Part shown: positions 1 through 7,868 of the stretch, in pieces
Layout of the letters: the number at the start of each line of letters is the position of its first letter
Numbering within the stretch: position 1 is the first letter of the stretch
Assembly: GCA_025358555.1 (NCBI GenBank)
Contig: JANYJD010000306.1
Coordinates: 1-32,505, forward strand
Reading direction: 5' to 3'
DNA: 32,505 bases
Source of the DNA: Rhodoferax sp.
GTDB lineage: Bacteria; Pseudomonadota; Gammaproteobacteria; Burkholderiales; Burkholderiaceae_C
Notes under the pieces: model-generated
What the model was told of the DNA's origin: nothing
The model's input: the letters and a program-made list of their open reading frames with translations, nothing else
The model's database searches: none
Made by a program: the position numbers and the translations under genes

Positions 1-75
1 CTGTCGGTCGGCATTGAAGATGCGGACGACTTGATTGCGGACCTGGAGCAGGCGTTGCAGTTGGCGCGCCGGTAA
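1..75 (+). CDS. C-terminus of a Cys/Met-metabolism PLP-dependent enzyme (partial)
   Basis: The first 25 codons, open at the window edge, end at TAA (73-75) and read LSVGIEDADDLIADLEQALQ followed by LARR. This is the usual C-terminal helix of the cystathionine gamma-synthase / O-acetyl- or O-succinylhomoserine sulfhydrylase family (MetZ, MetB, MetY), where 'RLSVGIED..DLI.DL..AL' is strongly conserved. The family makes homocysteine or cystathionine from activated homoserine with pyridoxal phosphate in the cytoplasm. Which member this is cannot be decided from 24 residues. The piece is too short for the ORF track. A degenerate interspersed repeat follows about 40 bp after the stop. Confidence 0.75.
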   Translation: MSVGIEDADDLIADLEQALQLARR

Positions 76-116
76 TCCGGTCACCACAAGTGCAGTATTG
101 AGAGATACATCGGATT

Positions 117-166
117 ACTCTATTTTTAATAGCATGTTATCCATGTTTCATTGGGATCTTAGGCCC
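117..166 (+). repeat. Degenerate copy of the interspersed AT-rich repeat (copy 1)
   Basis: An AT palindrome (CTATTTTTAATAG), then a spacer beginning ATGTTATCC, then a decayed right end 'TTAGGCC'. The order matches the clearer copies at 5219, 17424 and 18901, but the GGGCTACAGG end is damaged. It lies between the PLP-enzyme tail and the convergent GAF gene. Confidence 0.45.
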
Positions 167-187
167 TATTTATCCGCTCGTAACACG

Positions 188-700
188 TCAAAAAGCACCC
201 AGCTCCCGCAAGTATGGCGCCGTCAGCACCGGCGAAATCGCCTGCATGAACTGCACATCGCTTTCGGTGTAGTGGCCCGCCACGTCCAGCGCGTTGAGCG
301 TGCCCAACACGCGGCCCATGGCCACGATGGGGATGTTGATGGCGCTGGCCAGGCCCAGGCTGGCGATCAGTGCATGGTCGGGGAAAGCCCAGCGGATGTC
401 ATCGGCGTTGCAGCCCAGAAAGGTCTGGCGGCGCGTGAGCACCAAGTCGCCCCAGGGCGTGGGCCCCATCCGCTTCTGGCCCGCCAGCGGATAGGCCTGC
501 TCGTTACTGGAATACACGCGCTGCACGGCCTGCCCATTCTGGGTCAACACCAGCAGCGTAAACAGCTTGGCACCTGGGCCACGCGTCACCAGTTGCTCCA
601 CGGCGCGGTATACGTCGGCAGGCTCTTTGGCTTGCGCCATCGCGGTGGCAAGCGCCAGTGAATCGGCCATATTCAAAGTGTGCTTCAAGCGGTATGTCAT
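188..700 (-). CDS. GAF-domain protein
   Basis: This 170-residue protein has the look of one GAF domain: an N-terminal helix with AMAQAKEPADVYRAVEQLV, a central strand region (KLFTLLVLTQ), and the closing INIPIVAMGRVLGTLNAL strand pair followed by ESDVQFMQAISPVL. GAF domains bind small molecules or act as sensor or dimerisation modules. No output domain is attached, so it is either a free sensor or a small enzyme-like GAF. Its ATG overlaps the TGA of the liv relic ORF by four bases (ATGA), so it was once, and may still be, translationally coupled to a branched-chain amino-acid-type ABC transporter gene. I know of no defined function for this arrangement. Confidence 0.75.
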   Translation of the reverse strand: MTYRLKHTLNMADSLALATAMAQAKEPADVYRAVEQLVTRGPGAKLFTLLVLTQNGQAVQRVYSSNEQAYPLAGQKRMGPTPWGDLVLTRRQTFLGCNADDIRWAFPDHALIASLGLASAINIPIVAMGRVLGTLNALDVAGHYTESDVQFMQAISPVLTAPYLRELGAF

Positions 701-1404
701 GGTTTGGCTTTCTGGTTAAGTTCAGGCAGCAGGCCCGCAGGGCGCAGCCGCATCAGGATGAGCAAGGCCACGGCCACGGTGATCTCGCGGGCGGCAGCGC
801 CTTGCACGGGCGTGATGCCGCCCAGTTGCTCGGCACCAAAACGCGTCAGCTCCAAAAAAGCCACCAGCACATAGGCACCCAGCACCGCGCCGGCCGGGCG
901 GCCGTTGCCACCCAGGGTCACGGCCAGAAAGATGTAAATGGTGATCAGCGGCTGAAACATGTCGGGTGCCACATACGAGCCAAAGTGCCCAAACAGCGCA
1001 CCCGCCAGGCCCAGGTTCACGATGCCGCCCATGCCCCAGCTTAAGCTCAGGCTTTGCGCCAGGAAACTGCCAATGATCAGGTTTTCTTCGACCGACAGCT
1101 TGCCGAAGATGTTGCGCTCCTGCGGCACAAAAACCATGCCGGAGCTCACCAGATCACGGGGCGACAGCCCGGTCACGTCCTGCCCGTTCCGCAGCACTTG
1201 GCCGCCAGAGGGCTTGAGCAAACCAGCCAGCAGCTTGAGCGCGGTGGACTTGCCCGCGCCATTCGGGCCGACGATAGGCGCAATGCATCCACCCCATCGA
1301 CCATACGCGCAATCGACGTGTCGTCGCTGATCGCGCAGTCCGACTACATTGGCGTGCTGCCGACGACCCTCATCGACCGATGCCTCGAGCGCAGCAAGCT
1401 GCAC
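697..1404 (-). pseudogene. In-frame chimeric relic: LivF-type ATPase fragment joined to LivM-type permease fragments
   Basis: The 235-codon frame is a patchwork. Residues 1 to about 40 resemble nothing and run antisense to a LysR fragment. Residues about 43-112 are the N-terminal part of a LivF-type ABC ATPase: Walker A GPNGAGKST, then VFVPQERNIFGKLSVEENL. The ABC signature, Walker B and H-loop are missing. From about residue 117 (coordinate near 1055) it continues as a LivM-type permease, first a WGMGGIVNLGLAGA segment, then the C-terminal membrane part (LITIYIFLAVTLGGNGRPAGAVLGAYV). LivM is normally about 300 or more residues, so its middle is gone too. It cannot be a working ATPase or permease. 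The frame stays open across the joins and couples to the GAF gene by ATGA. The most likely origin is successive deletions in a liv operon; a recruited fusion protein is unlikely. Confidence 0.72.
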
Positions 1405-1560
1405 CGGCGTGAGCCTCCGGTTCGCATGCCGGTACGCTCACTGGTCATGACCTGGCACCAACGTCACGACAGCCGACCTGCACATGTATGGCTGCGCAAG
1501 ACCATTGGGGGATTGTTTACCACGACCTCCATGGCCAAAGAGGCACGGTCTTCTGATTAG
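1276..1560 (+). pseudogene. C-terminal relic of a LysR-family regulator
   Basis: Frame +1 reads STPSTIRAIDVSSLIAQSDY, then IGVLPTTLIDRC, and later MTWHQRHDSRPAHVWLRKTI, ending at TAG 1560. This is the end of a LysR effector-binding domain: the 'SDYIGVLP' strand and the 'WH.RHD..PAH.WLR' C-terminal helix are family hallmarks. The DNA-binding domain and most of the effector domain are absent. Upstream the frame runs antisense through the LivF relic, so the break lies near 1276-1290. There is no start codon with a ribosome site at the junction. I call it a broken gene end left by the rearrangement that truncated the liv genes. Confidence 0.7.
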
Positions 1561-1613
1561 CCACGCTCTGGCAACCCGATTTGCAATATCCAGGATACGC
1601 CAGTGCTAAACTT

Positions 1614-1638
1614 TCGCTATTCTAAAATGTAATAGCGA
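1614..1638. promoter_or_regulatory. ModE-type operator upstream of modA
   Basis: There is a perfect 8-bp inverted repeat, TCGCTATT and AATAGCGA, separated by 9 bp. The arms resemble the known ModE half-site (CGCTATAT / ATATAGCG-like). Its position 13 bp before the modA ATG fits repression of molybdate uptake when molybdate is plentiful. The likely binder is a ModE-type protein, with the regulator at 6744 the only candidate in the window. Confidence 0.7.
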
Positions 1639-1651
1639 TATTTTCCTCACT

Positions 1652-2458
1652 ATGAGTTTGACGCTCCCTGCCGCCGCCTTTCGCCTCAACACGCTGCATG
1701 CCCAGGCACTGGCGGGCGCCCTGCTCGTCCTGGCGCAGTCTGCCATGCCAGGCTGGGCGCAGGCCGAACAGGTGAACATCGCGGTTGCCGCCAACTTCAG
1801 CGCGCCCATGAAAGCCATCGTGGCGCAGTTTGAAAAAGACACCAACCACAAAGCGACGGTCACCACGGGCGCCACCGGCAAGTTTTATGCGCAGATCAAG
1901 AGCGGTGCACCTTTTGATGTCTTCCTGTCAGCAGATGATGAAACCCCTGCGCGGCTTGAAAAAGAAGGCAATGCGGTGGCGGGGTCGCGCTTTACTTACG
2001 CCATCGGCCGTCTGGTGCTGTGGTCTGCCACGCCCGGTTTCGTTGATGCCCAGGGCCAGGTGCTTAAGCTCGGCAATTTCACCAACATTGCCTTGGCCGC
2101 GCCGAAGGTGGCCCCTTACGGACAAGCTGCGGTTGAAACCATGACCCGGCTTGGACTGTTGGCTGCTTTGCGACCCAAATTTGTGCAGGGCGAAAGCATC
2201 GGCCAAACCTACAGCTTTGTCGCTACCGGCAATGCGGCGCTGGGGTTTGTAGCGCTGTCACAGGTGTTTGAAGACAGCAGGATCAAGCGCGGATCGGGTT
2301 GGATCGTGCCAAGCAACCTGCACAGCCCGCTGCGCCAGGACGCCGTGGTTCTGGCGCGGGGAAAGGACAACCAGGGTGCGGCAGACTTCATGCGCTTACT
2401 AAAAACGGACAAGGCGCAAAGTGTGGCGCGCAGCTTTGGCTATGAAATTGCGCACTGA
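1652..2458 (+). CDS. modA: Molybdate ABC transporter, periplasmic molybdate-binding protein ModA
   Basis: The 268-residue protein captures molybdate (and usually tungstate) in the periplasm and hands it to ModBC. A signal peptide covers residues 1 to about 38 (hydrophobic ALAGALLVLAQSAMPGWAQA). The mature protein begins with the family pattern VNIAVAANFSAPMKAI, followed by TTGATGKFYAQIKSGAPFDV and FLSADDETPARLEKEG, where the oxyanion-binding serines lie. The later VAPYGQAA and GNAALGFVALSQV segments are also typical. The ATG at 1652 has no clear ribosome binding site and lies only 13 bp after the operator, so the leader must be very short if the promoter lies upstream of it. It is the first gene of modABC, with modB following after a short gap. 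Confidence 0.93.
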   Translation: MSLTLPAAAFRLNTLHAQALAGALLVLAQSAMPGWAQAEQVNIAVAANFSAPMKAIVAQFEKDTNHKATVTTGATGKFYAQIKSGAPFDVFLSADDETPARLEKEGNAVAGSRFTYAIGRLVLWSATPGFVDAQGQVLKLGNFTNIALAAPKVAPYGQAAVETMTRLGLLAALRPKFVQGESIGQTYSFVATGNAALGFVALSQVFEDSRIKRGSGWIVPSNLHSPLRQDAVVLARGKDNQGAADFMRLLKTDKAQSVARSFGYEIAH

Positions 2459-2530
2459 CGGCCCGCCACCCAGGCGTACGACAGCAGTCTGCCGGACCGC
2501 TTGGCACGGAGCACCTCACCATGGCCCGCC

Positions 2531-3214
2531 ATGAGCACTGACGCTGCACTGGCCGCAGTCGCCCTCACACTGAAACTTGCCGGGCTGACCACGCTGATCC
2601 TGCTGCTGCTGGGCACGCCACTCGCATGGTGGCTGGCGCGCACACGGTCGCTGTTAAAACCTGCTGTGAGTGCACTGGTGGCGCTGCCGATTGTGTTGCC
2701 GCCCACCGTGATTGGTTTCTATCTGCTGGTGGCGATGGGGCCGAACGGGCCGCTGGGGCAGCTCACGCAATGGATCGGCCTGGGCACCCTGCCCTTCACC
2801 TTTGCCGGGCTGGTGGTGGGCTCGGTTTTCTACTCGCTGCCGTTTGTCGTGCAGCCGATCCAGAACGCGTTTGAAGCGATTGGCGAGCGCCCGCTGCAAG
2901 TGGCTGCCACGCTGCGCGCCTCGCCGCTGGACACGTTTTTCAGCGTCGTGCTGCCCCTGGCCCGCCCCGGCTACCTGACGGCCACTGTGATGGGGTTTGC
3001 CCACACCGTGGGCGAGTTTGGCGTGGTGCTGATGATTGGCGGCAACATTCCCAACCGGACCCGCGTGGTGTCGGTACAGATTTATGACCACGTGGAAGCG
3101 CTGGAGTACGCGCAGGCGCATTGGCTGGCTGGCGGCATGCTGGTGTTTTCGTTTTTGGTGTTGCTGGCGCTGTATGCCTTTAATGCGAAAAGCCGCAGTC
3201 AGGGTGCCCAATGA
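2531..3214 (+). CDS. modB: Molybdate ABC transporter permease ModB
   Basis: This inner-membrane permease forms the molybdate channel with ModC. It has about five hydrophobic helices, starting with [20 protein letters not shown]. The EAA-type cytoplasmic loop that contacts the ATPase reads [20 protein letters not shown], followed by [20 protein letters not shown], and the typical ModB ending [19 protein letters not shown] is present. I prefer ATG 2531 ([19 protein letters not shown]) because family members start close to this helix; the ORF track start at 2501 is a TTG that would add ten unusual residues. Neither start has a strong Shine-Dalgarno sequence. The stop overlaps the modC ATG by four bases, which implies coupled translation. 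Confidence 0.92.
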   Translation: MSTDAALAAVALTLKLAGLTTLILLLLGTPLAWWLARTRSLLKPAVSALVALPIVLPPTVIGFYLLVAMGPNGPLGQLTQWIGLGTLPFTFAGLVVGSVFYSLPFVVQPIQNAFEAIGERPLQVAATLRASPLDTFFSVVLPLARPGYLTATVMGFAHTVGEFGVVLMIGGNIPNRTRVVSVQIYDHVEALEYAQAHWLAGGMLVFSFLVLLALYAFNAKSRSQGAQ

Positions 3215-4407
3215 CGGCGGACATCTTGGCAGAACCCACGCTGGCTCCCCTCACCCTAGCCCTCTGCCCCAAGGGGAGGGAAAAAGATCCGCAAGCTGGC
3301 CCGCCGGGCATCACCGTGCGCCTCAAAATCAACTTCCCCGCCTTCGCGCTGGATGTAGATCTGACCCTGCCCGGCACGGGGGTCACTGCGCTGTTTGGCC
3401 CGTCCGGCTCGGGCAAGACCACCTGCCTGCGCGCCATTGCCGGGCTGGAGCACGCCGTCGCACTGCGCAGCGCCGCGCAGCGCAACGTCGTGACCATCAA
3501 CGGCGAAACCTGGCAGGACGACGCACAGGGCGTCTTCGTTCCAACCCATTTGCGCGCACTGGGTTATGTTTTTCAGGAGGCGTCGCTGTTCGCGCACTTG
3601 AGCGTCGCGCAGAACCTCACCTATGGCCAGAAACGGGTCGCACGGATTGCAGGCGCACAGCAGAAAGTGTCGCTGGATGCCGCCGTCGAGCTGCTCGGCA
3701 TTGGCCATTTGCTGGCGCGCCAGCCACACACCCTGTCTGGCGGCGAGCGCCAGCGCGTGGCCATTGCCCGCGCGCTGGCCACCAGCCCGCGCCTGCTGTT
3801 GATGGACGAGCCGCTGGCCGCGCTGGATGCGAAACGCAAGGCCGAGGTGCTGCCCTACCTGGAAATACTCCACCGCAAGTTGAACATCCCCATCCTCTAC
3901 GTCAGCCACGCGATGGACGAAGTAGCGCGGCTGGCCGACCACCTGGTGCTGCTGGAAGACGGCCAGGCCATTGCCAGCGGCCCTGCCGCCGAAGTTATGA
4001 CGCGCCTGGACTTGCCCCTGGCGCATGGCGATGCTGCAGGCGCAGTCATCAGCGCGACGGTAGCCAGCCACGATCCCGGCTACCACCTCACGCTGGTGCG
4101 ATTTGCGGGCGGTGAATTCTCTCTGCCGCAGCAAGCCCTCGACGTTGGCCACACGTTACGTGTCCGCGTGCAGGCGCGCGATGTGAGTTTGACTTTGCAG
4201 CGGCAGACAGGCACCAGCATCCAGAACATCCTGCCCGTCACCGTCACCGCCCTGTCGCCAGATGCCCCCGGCCAGGTGATGGTGCAACTTGACGCGGGTG
4301 GCAGCGTTTTGCTGGCACGGGTCACCGCCCGCTCGGTAGAGGCCTTGGCACTGGAGGTGGGCAAGCCGGTGTTTGCGCAGGTCAAGGGCGTGGCGATTCT
4401 GGGGTAG
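3211..4407 (+). CDS. modC: Molybdate ABC transporter ATP-binding protein ModC
   Basis: This ATPase drives ModB. Motifs are Walker [10 protein letters not shown] (residues 63-71), signature LSGGERQ (175-181), Walker B LLLMDE (195-200) and the H-loop in [10 protein letters not shown]-terminal TOBE/Mop domain (about 280-398) is typical of ModC and can bind the oxyanion. The first 35 residues are odd: residues 12-26 ([15 protein letters not shown]) are the translation of an interspersed repeat. The ATG at 3211 overlaps modB and has AGGG 7 bp upstream, so I keep it; a GTG at 3316 (just before RLKINFPAF) would leave the repeat untranslated but lacks a ribosome site. There is also a small insertion after AIAGLEH before the NGETW turn. 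Confidence 0.93.
   Translation: MTADILAEPTLAPLTLALCPKGREKDPQAGPPGITVRLKINFPAFALDVDLTLPGTGVTALFGPSGSGKTTCLRAIAGLEHAVALRSAAQRNVVTINGETWQDDAQGVFVPTHLRALGYVFQEASLFAHLSVAQNLTYGQKRVARIAGAQQKVSLDAAVELLGIGHLLARQPHTLSGGERQRVAIARALATSPRLLLMDEPLAALDAKRKAEVLPYLEILHRKLNIPILYVSHAMDEVARLADHLVLLEDGQAIASGPAAEVMTRLDLPLAHGDAAGAVISATVASHDPGYHLTLVRFAGGEFSLPQQALDVGHTLRVRVQARDVSLTLQRQTGTSIQNILPVTVTALSPDAPGQVMVQLDAGGSVLLARVTARSVEALALEVGKPVFAQVKGVAILG
3244..3282 (+). repeat. Interspersed C-rich repeat inside the 5' end of modC
   Basis: The motif CCCCTCACCCTAGCCCTC followed by CCCCAAGGGGAGGG is a copy of a repeat common between genes in many proteobacteria. It contains a small GC hairpin (CCCC-AA-GGGG). Another frame reads [12 protein letters not shown], the usual spurious translation of this repeat. 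Here it falls inside the modC reading frame and preserves it. Confidence 0.65.
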
Positions 4408-4449
4408 CTGGCAGTGCAGCGGCTTTGGGGGGGGATCATCAAGCAGCCG

Positions 4450-5289
4450 TCACCGCCCCGCATTGGGGAAAAACAATTGTTCACCTTCAATTTTGTAGCT
4501 GGCAATCACTGCCTGGCCGGGGTTTGAAGTCACCCAGTCGACAAATTTTTGCGCCTCGGCGGCTTTGACGTGCTGGTGTTTGGCCGGGTTAACAACCATC
4601 ACGCCGTATTGGTTGAACAGCCGCGTGTCGCCTTGTACCAGCACCGCCAAATTGCCCCGGTTTTTGAAACTGAGCCAGGTGCCACGGTCTGCCAGCACGT
4701 AGGCGCCGCTGCTGGACGCGATGTTGAGCGCCGGGCCCATGCCGCAACCGCATTCTTTGTAGCCTGTGCCTTTGCTGGCCGGCAGCCCCGCCAGCGCCCA
4801 GTAGCGCAACTCCGCTGCATGCGTGCCGCTTTTGTCGCCGCGCGAGATGACGCTGGCGTTGCTGGCCGACAATTTTTGAAGCGCCTCAACGATGTCTTTG
4901 CCTTTTGTTTTGGCGGGGTCGGCCGCCGGGCCAATCAGCACGAAGTCGTTGTACATCACGGGGAATCGTTTGACGGCCACGCCATCGGCCACAATCTTTT
5001 CCTCGGCTGCGGGGTCATGCACAAACAGCACGTCGGCATCGCCGCGCCGCGCCATGTCCAGTGCCTGGCCCGTGCCCAGGGCGACCACTTTCACATCGAT
5101 GCCGCTGGCCTTTTTGAATTCGGGCAGCAAGTGGCCAAACAGGCCCGACTGTTCCGTGGAGGTGGTGGATGCCATCAGGATCGTCTGAGCATGGGACAGT
5201 GCGGGAAAACTGCAAAACGCTACTATATTAATAGCTGTCCATGCACTGTGGACGAGGGCTACAGGCCTAAATGACGGGTAATTTCTCAC
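4450..5289 (-). CDS. tupA: Tungstate ABC transporter, periplasmic tungstate-binding protein TupA
   Basis: The 279-residue receptor has the TupA core: MASTTSTEQSGLFGHLLPEF, VVALGTGQALDMARRGDADV, LFVHDPAAEEKIV and PVMYNDFVLIGPAADPA. TupA binds tungstate far more tightly than molybdate and feeds TupBC. Translation starts at GTG 5289, supported by AGGAG five to six bases upstream, and the GTG overlaps the tupC stop (GTGA). The signal peptide is unusual: residues about 8-25 (RPVALVHSAWTAINIVAF) are encoded by a copy of the interspersed repeat, followed by CSFPALSHA and mature QTILMASTTS. It is the last gene of tupB-tupC-tupA and ends 42 bp from the convergent modC. Confidence 0.93.
   Translation of the reverse strand: MRNYPSFRPVALVHSAWTAINIVAFCSFPALSHAQTILMASTTSTEQSGLFGHLLPEFKKASGIDVKVVALGTGQALDMARRGDADVLFVHDPAAEEKIVADGVAVKRFPVMYNDFVLIGPAADPAKTKGKDIVEALQKLSASNASVISRGDKSGTHAAELRYWALAGLPASKGTGYKECGCGMGPALNIASSSGAYVLADRGTWLSFKNRGNLAVLVQGDTRLFNQYGVMVVNPAKHQHVKAAEAQKFVDWVTSNPGQAVIASYKIEGEQLFFPNAGR
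5219..5268 (+). repeat. Interspersed AT-rich repeat within tupA (copy 2)
   Basis: This is one of the best copies: palindrome GCTACTATATTAATAGC, a second small hairpin GTCCA-N7-TGGAC, then the right end GAGGGCTACAGGCCT. It lies antisense within the tupA 5' coding region and supplies most of the signal peptide. Confidence 0.75.
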
Positions 5290-5978
5290 GAAATCTCCTG
5301 TTTGACGAAAAAATGGGCTGCAGGGTACTGCGTTTGCAGCAATGGCCCTTCAAAAAAATTGACCGTGGGCAAATCCGCCAGCACGCGGCCCTGCTCCAGA
5401 TAGATCACGCGGGTCGCCAGGCGCTTGACCTGGCCCAGGTTGTGGCTGGCAAACACCAGCGTCATGCCGGCCGCCAGCTCGGCCAGCAACGCCTCCACCT
5501 CGCGTTTGGCATGCGGGTCCAGGTTGGCGGTGGGCTCATCCAGCAGCAGCACGTCAGGCTTGAGCACCCAGGCGCGCGCCAGCGCCAGGCGCTGCTGTTG
5601 CCCACCAGACAGCGTCCTGGCGCTGCGGCCTGCCACGCCCGCCAGCCCCACGCGCCGCAGCGCTGTGAGGGCCTGCGCCTGCGCATCGCGCCACCTCTTG
5701 CCGCGCAGCCACAGCCCCAGCGCCACGTTGTTGACGGCGGATGTGCGCAGCATGTAAGGGCGCTGAAACAGCATGGCTTGCGCTTGCGCCCCATCGTGGT
5801 GGACCTGCCCGCTTGAGGGCAGCACCAGCCCGTGCAGCAGGCGCAACAACGTGCTCTTGCCGCTGCCATTGCTGCCCACCAGGGCTACGCGCTCGCCGTG
5901 TTGAATCGCCAGGTTGATGCCAGTCAGCGCGGCCACGCGGCCGAAGCGCACATCGGCTGCCTCAACCCGGTACAACAT
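5286..5978 (-). CDS. tupC: Tungstate ABC transporter ATP-binding protein TupC
   Basis: This 230-residue ABC ATPase energises tungstate import. It has Walker [10 protein letters not shown] near residue 36, a Q-loop in [11 protein letters not shown], signature [14 protein letters not shown], Walker [13 protein letters not shown] and H-loop FASHNLGQ. It lacks the C-terminal Mop domain seen in ModC, which fits TupC. Its start ([13 protein letters not shown]) overlaps the tupB end by 17 bp and its TGA overlaps the tupA GTG. Assignment rests on position between a TupB-like permease and TupA. Confidence 0.92.
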   Translation of the reverse strand: MLYRVEAADVRFGRVAALTGINLAIQHGERVALVGSNGSGKSTLLRLLHGLVLPSSGQVHHDGAQAQAMLFQRPYMLRTSAVNNVALGLWLRGKRWRDAQAQALTALRRVGLAGVAGRSARTLSGGQQQRLALARAWVLKPDVLLLDEPTANLDPHAKREVEALLAELAAGMTLVFASHNLGQVKRLATRVIYLEQGRVLADLPTVNFFEGPLLQTQYPAAHFFVKQEIS

Positions 5979-6693
5979 CGCTCACACCCGCGCCATCCTG
6001 CCGCTCACGCCAGCGTTTGAGCCCGCCCACCAGCGCGTTGAGCAGCAGCACCACACCCAGCAAAATCAGCCCCAGCGCCAACGCCAGCGGCAAGTCGCCC
6101 TTGCTGGTTTCCAGTGCGATAGCCGTGGTCATGACGCGGGTGAAGCCGTCGATGTTGCCGCCCACAATCATCACCGCGCCCACTTCGGATATCGCCCGGC
6201 CAAACGAGGCGATCAGCACGGTGAGCAGGGCATAGCGCTCGTCCCAGGCCAAAATCAAGCTGCGCAGCAATGGCCCGGCACCAAGCGAGGTGATCTGCTC
6301 GCCATGCCGGTTCTGCGCGTCTTCCACGCACTGACGTGTGAGGGCTGTGACCACCGGCAGCACCAGCAGCGCCTGCGCAATCACCATCGCCTTGAAGCTG
6401 AACAGCCAGCCCAAAAATCCCAAGGGCCCGGAGCGCGACAGCAGCAGATACACCACCAGCCCCACCACAACGGAAGGCACGGCCAGAAAGGTATTGAGCA
6501 GCGCCAGCAATGCGTCCCTGCCCGCAAACCGCACAGCGCCCAGCCAGGCACCTGCCACCAGACCAAACGCGCAGGCAAGCAGGCAGGCCGTGGCGCTGAC
6601 TGCAAGCGAGCGGCTCACGATGGCCAGCAAACCGGCGTCTGCCGAGGCGATGAGTTGAAGCGCGGTCGTGGCACTGTCAGTGAACGTGGTCAT
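5962..6693 (-). CDS. tupB: Tungstate ABC transporter permease TupB
   Basis: This membrane permease has about five or six helices (for example LLALLNTFLAVPSVVVGLVV and LALALGLILLGVVLLLNALV). The ATPase-contact loop reads GEQITSLGAGPLLRSLILAW, and the conserved ASFGRAISEVGAVMIVGGNI segment is typical of TupB and related permeases. I start it at ATG 6693 (MTTFTDSATTALQL) rather than 6777, because the extra 28 residues would overlap the divergent regulator and look unlike a protein. It is the first gene of the operon; the order tupB-tupC-tupA differs from the common tupA-first order. Only 50 bp separate it from the regulator gene. Confidence 0.9.
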   Translation of the reverse strand: MTTFTDSATTALQLIASADAGLLAIVSRSLAVSATACLLACAFGLVAGAWLGAVRFAGRDALLALLNTFLAVPSVVVGLVVYLLLSRSGPLGFLGWLFSFKAMVIAQALLVLPVVTALTRQCVEDAQNRHGEQITSLGAGPLLRSLILAWDERYALLTVLIASFGRAISEVGAVMIVGGNIDGFTRVMTTAIALETSKGDLPLALALGLILLGVVLLLNALVGGLKRWRERQDGAGVSDVVPG

Positions 6694-6743
6694 GGGGTGC
6701 GGTATGGTAGGGGACCCATGAATATCCTGCGATAGGCAACGCC

Positions 6744-7868
6744 GTGCATAGGCTCCAGTTCCACTACACCCTGTCAAACGACAGCGGCCCGGCGCAGGTG
6801 CGCAACCCGATGATTGACCTGCTGCAGGCCGTCTCGCAGGCTGGCTCCATATCAGCCGCAGCCCGCGCCATGAAACTGTCTTACCGCCATGTCTGGGGTG
6901 AGCTCAAGCGCTGGGAAACTGTGCTGGGCCACGAGCTCATCGTCTGGGAAAAAGGCCAAAGCGCCCGCTTGTCTGAATTTGCCAACAAGCTGATGTGGGC
7001 CGAGGCGCAGGCCCAAGCCCGCCTGGCGCCGCAGATTGAAGCTTTGCGCAGCGAGCTGGAGCGCACTTTCGCCGTGGCATTTGACGACAGCGCGCACGTG
7101 GTCACCCTGTATGCCAGCCACGACAATGCGCTGGGCCGCTTGCGGGAACACGCCCTGCACCACGGCAGTCAAGGCAAGGCGGGCCACAGAGGGCCGCTGC
7201 ACCTGGACATCCGCTTCACCGGCAGCGTGGACGCCATCCGCGCACTGAATGAAGGGCGCTGCGTGCTGGCGGGTTTTCACACGCAGCAGCACCCTGCTGT
7301 GGGCTCACTGGCCGAACGCACCTACAAGCCGCTGTTGCAGCCCGGCCTGCACAAGATCATTGGCTTTGCAGAGCGCACCCAAGGCCTGATGGTGGCGCCG
7401 GGCAATCCGCTGGCGCTGATGAATTTACAAGATGTGGCCCGCAGCGCTGCCCGCTTTGTCAACCGCGCCCTGGGCACCGGCACCCGTGTGCTGCTGGACG
7501 AGCTGCTGGCAGAGGCCGGGCTGCCAGCGGACAGCTTGAAAGGCTACGCACATACCGAGCCATCCCACACCGCAGTTGCCCAAGCCATCGCCAGCGGCGC
7601 GGCAGATGTGGGCCTGGGCATTGAGCAGGCGGCGCGATCCAAGGGCCTGGATTTTGTTGCGCTGCTGCAGGAAAACTACCACCTGGTGTGCCTCAAATCC
7701 GCGCTGGAGCAACCCGCCATTGCGGCCTTGCGCCTAGTGCTGCAAGGGCCAGCGTGGCAGCAGACGCTGGCCAACATGGCGGGCTATGCGCCGTCAGACA
7801 GCGGCCAGGTGCTGGCGCTGAGCCAGGTGCTGCCGTGGTGGGATTTTAAGAGGAAAAAGAGGCTGTAG
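6744..7868 (+). CDS. ModE-like winged-helix regulator fused to a periplasmic-binding-protein-like domain
   Basis: Residues about 1-115 form a ModE/LysR-type winged helix: LLQAVSQAGSISAAARAMKL followed by SYRHVWGELKRWE matches the ModE recognition helix pattern. Residues about 140-340 resemble the substrate-binding-like domain (PBP_like) found in one-component regulators next to molybdate or tungstate transporters; GTGTRVLLDELLAEAGL and ASGAADVGLGIEQAA are typical. It probably senses molybdate or tungstate and controls tup, and perhaps mod through the palindrome at 1614. It starts at GTG 6744, divergent from tupB. The last codons and TAG stop fall in an interspersed repeat, so the basic tail (KRKKRL) may be partly repeat-derived. 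No Mop domain is present, unlike classical ModE. Confidence 0.85.
   Translation: MHRLQFHYTLSNDSGPAQVRNPMIDLLQAVSQAGSISAAARAMKLSYRHVWGELKRWETVLGHELIVWEKGQSARLSEFANKLMWAEAQAQARLAPQIEALRSELERTFAVAFDDSAHVVTLYASHDNALGRLREHALHHGSQGKAGHRGPLHLDIRFTGSVDAIRALNEGRCVLAGFHTQQHPAVGSLAERTYKPLLQPGLHKIIGFAERTQGLMVAPGNPLALMNLQDVARSAARFVNRALGTGTRVLLDELLAEAGLPADSLKGYAHTEPSHTAVAQAIASGAADVGLGIEQAARSKGLDFVALLQENYHLVCLKSALEQPAIAALRLVLQGPAWQQTLANMAGYAPSDSGQVLALSQVLPWWDFKRKKRL

Noticed and set aside
1652-1881. Antisense ORFs over modA (1606-1881, 1622-1849)
   Set aside because: Shadows of the modA signal and N-terminal region.
3036-4115. 359-codon ORF overlapping modB and modC
   Set aside because: Arg/Trp-rich shadow of modB and modC in another frame; it contains the spurious repeat peptide [12 protein letters not shown].
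6694-6743. ModE half-site (GCGATA) in the tupB/regulator gap
   Set aside because: Only one half is clear; no matching inverted arm at proper spacing was found.
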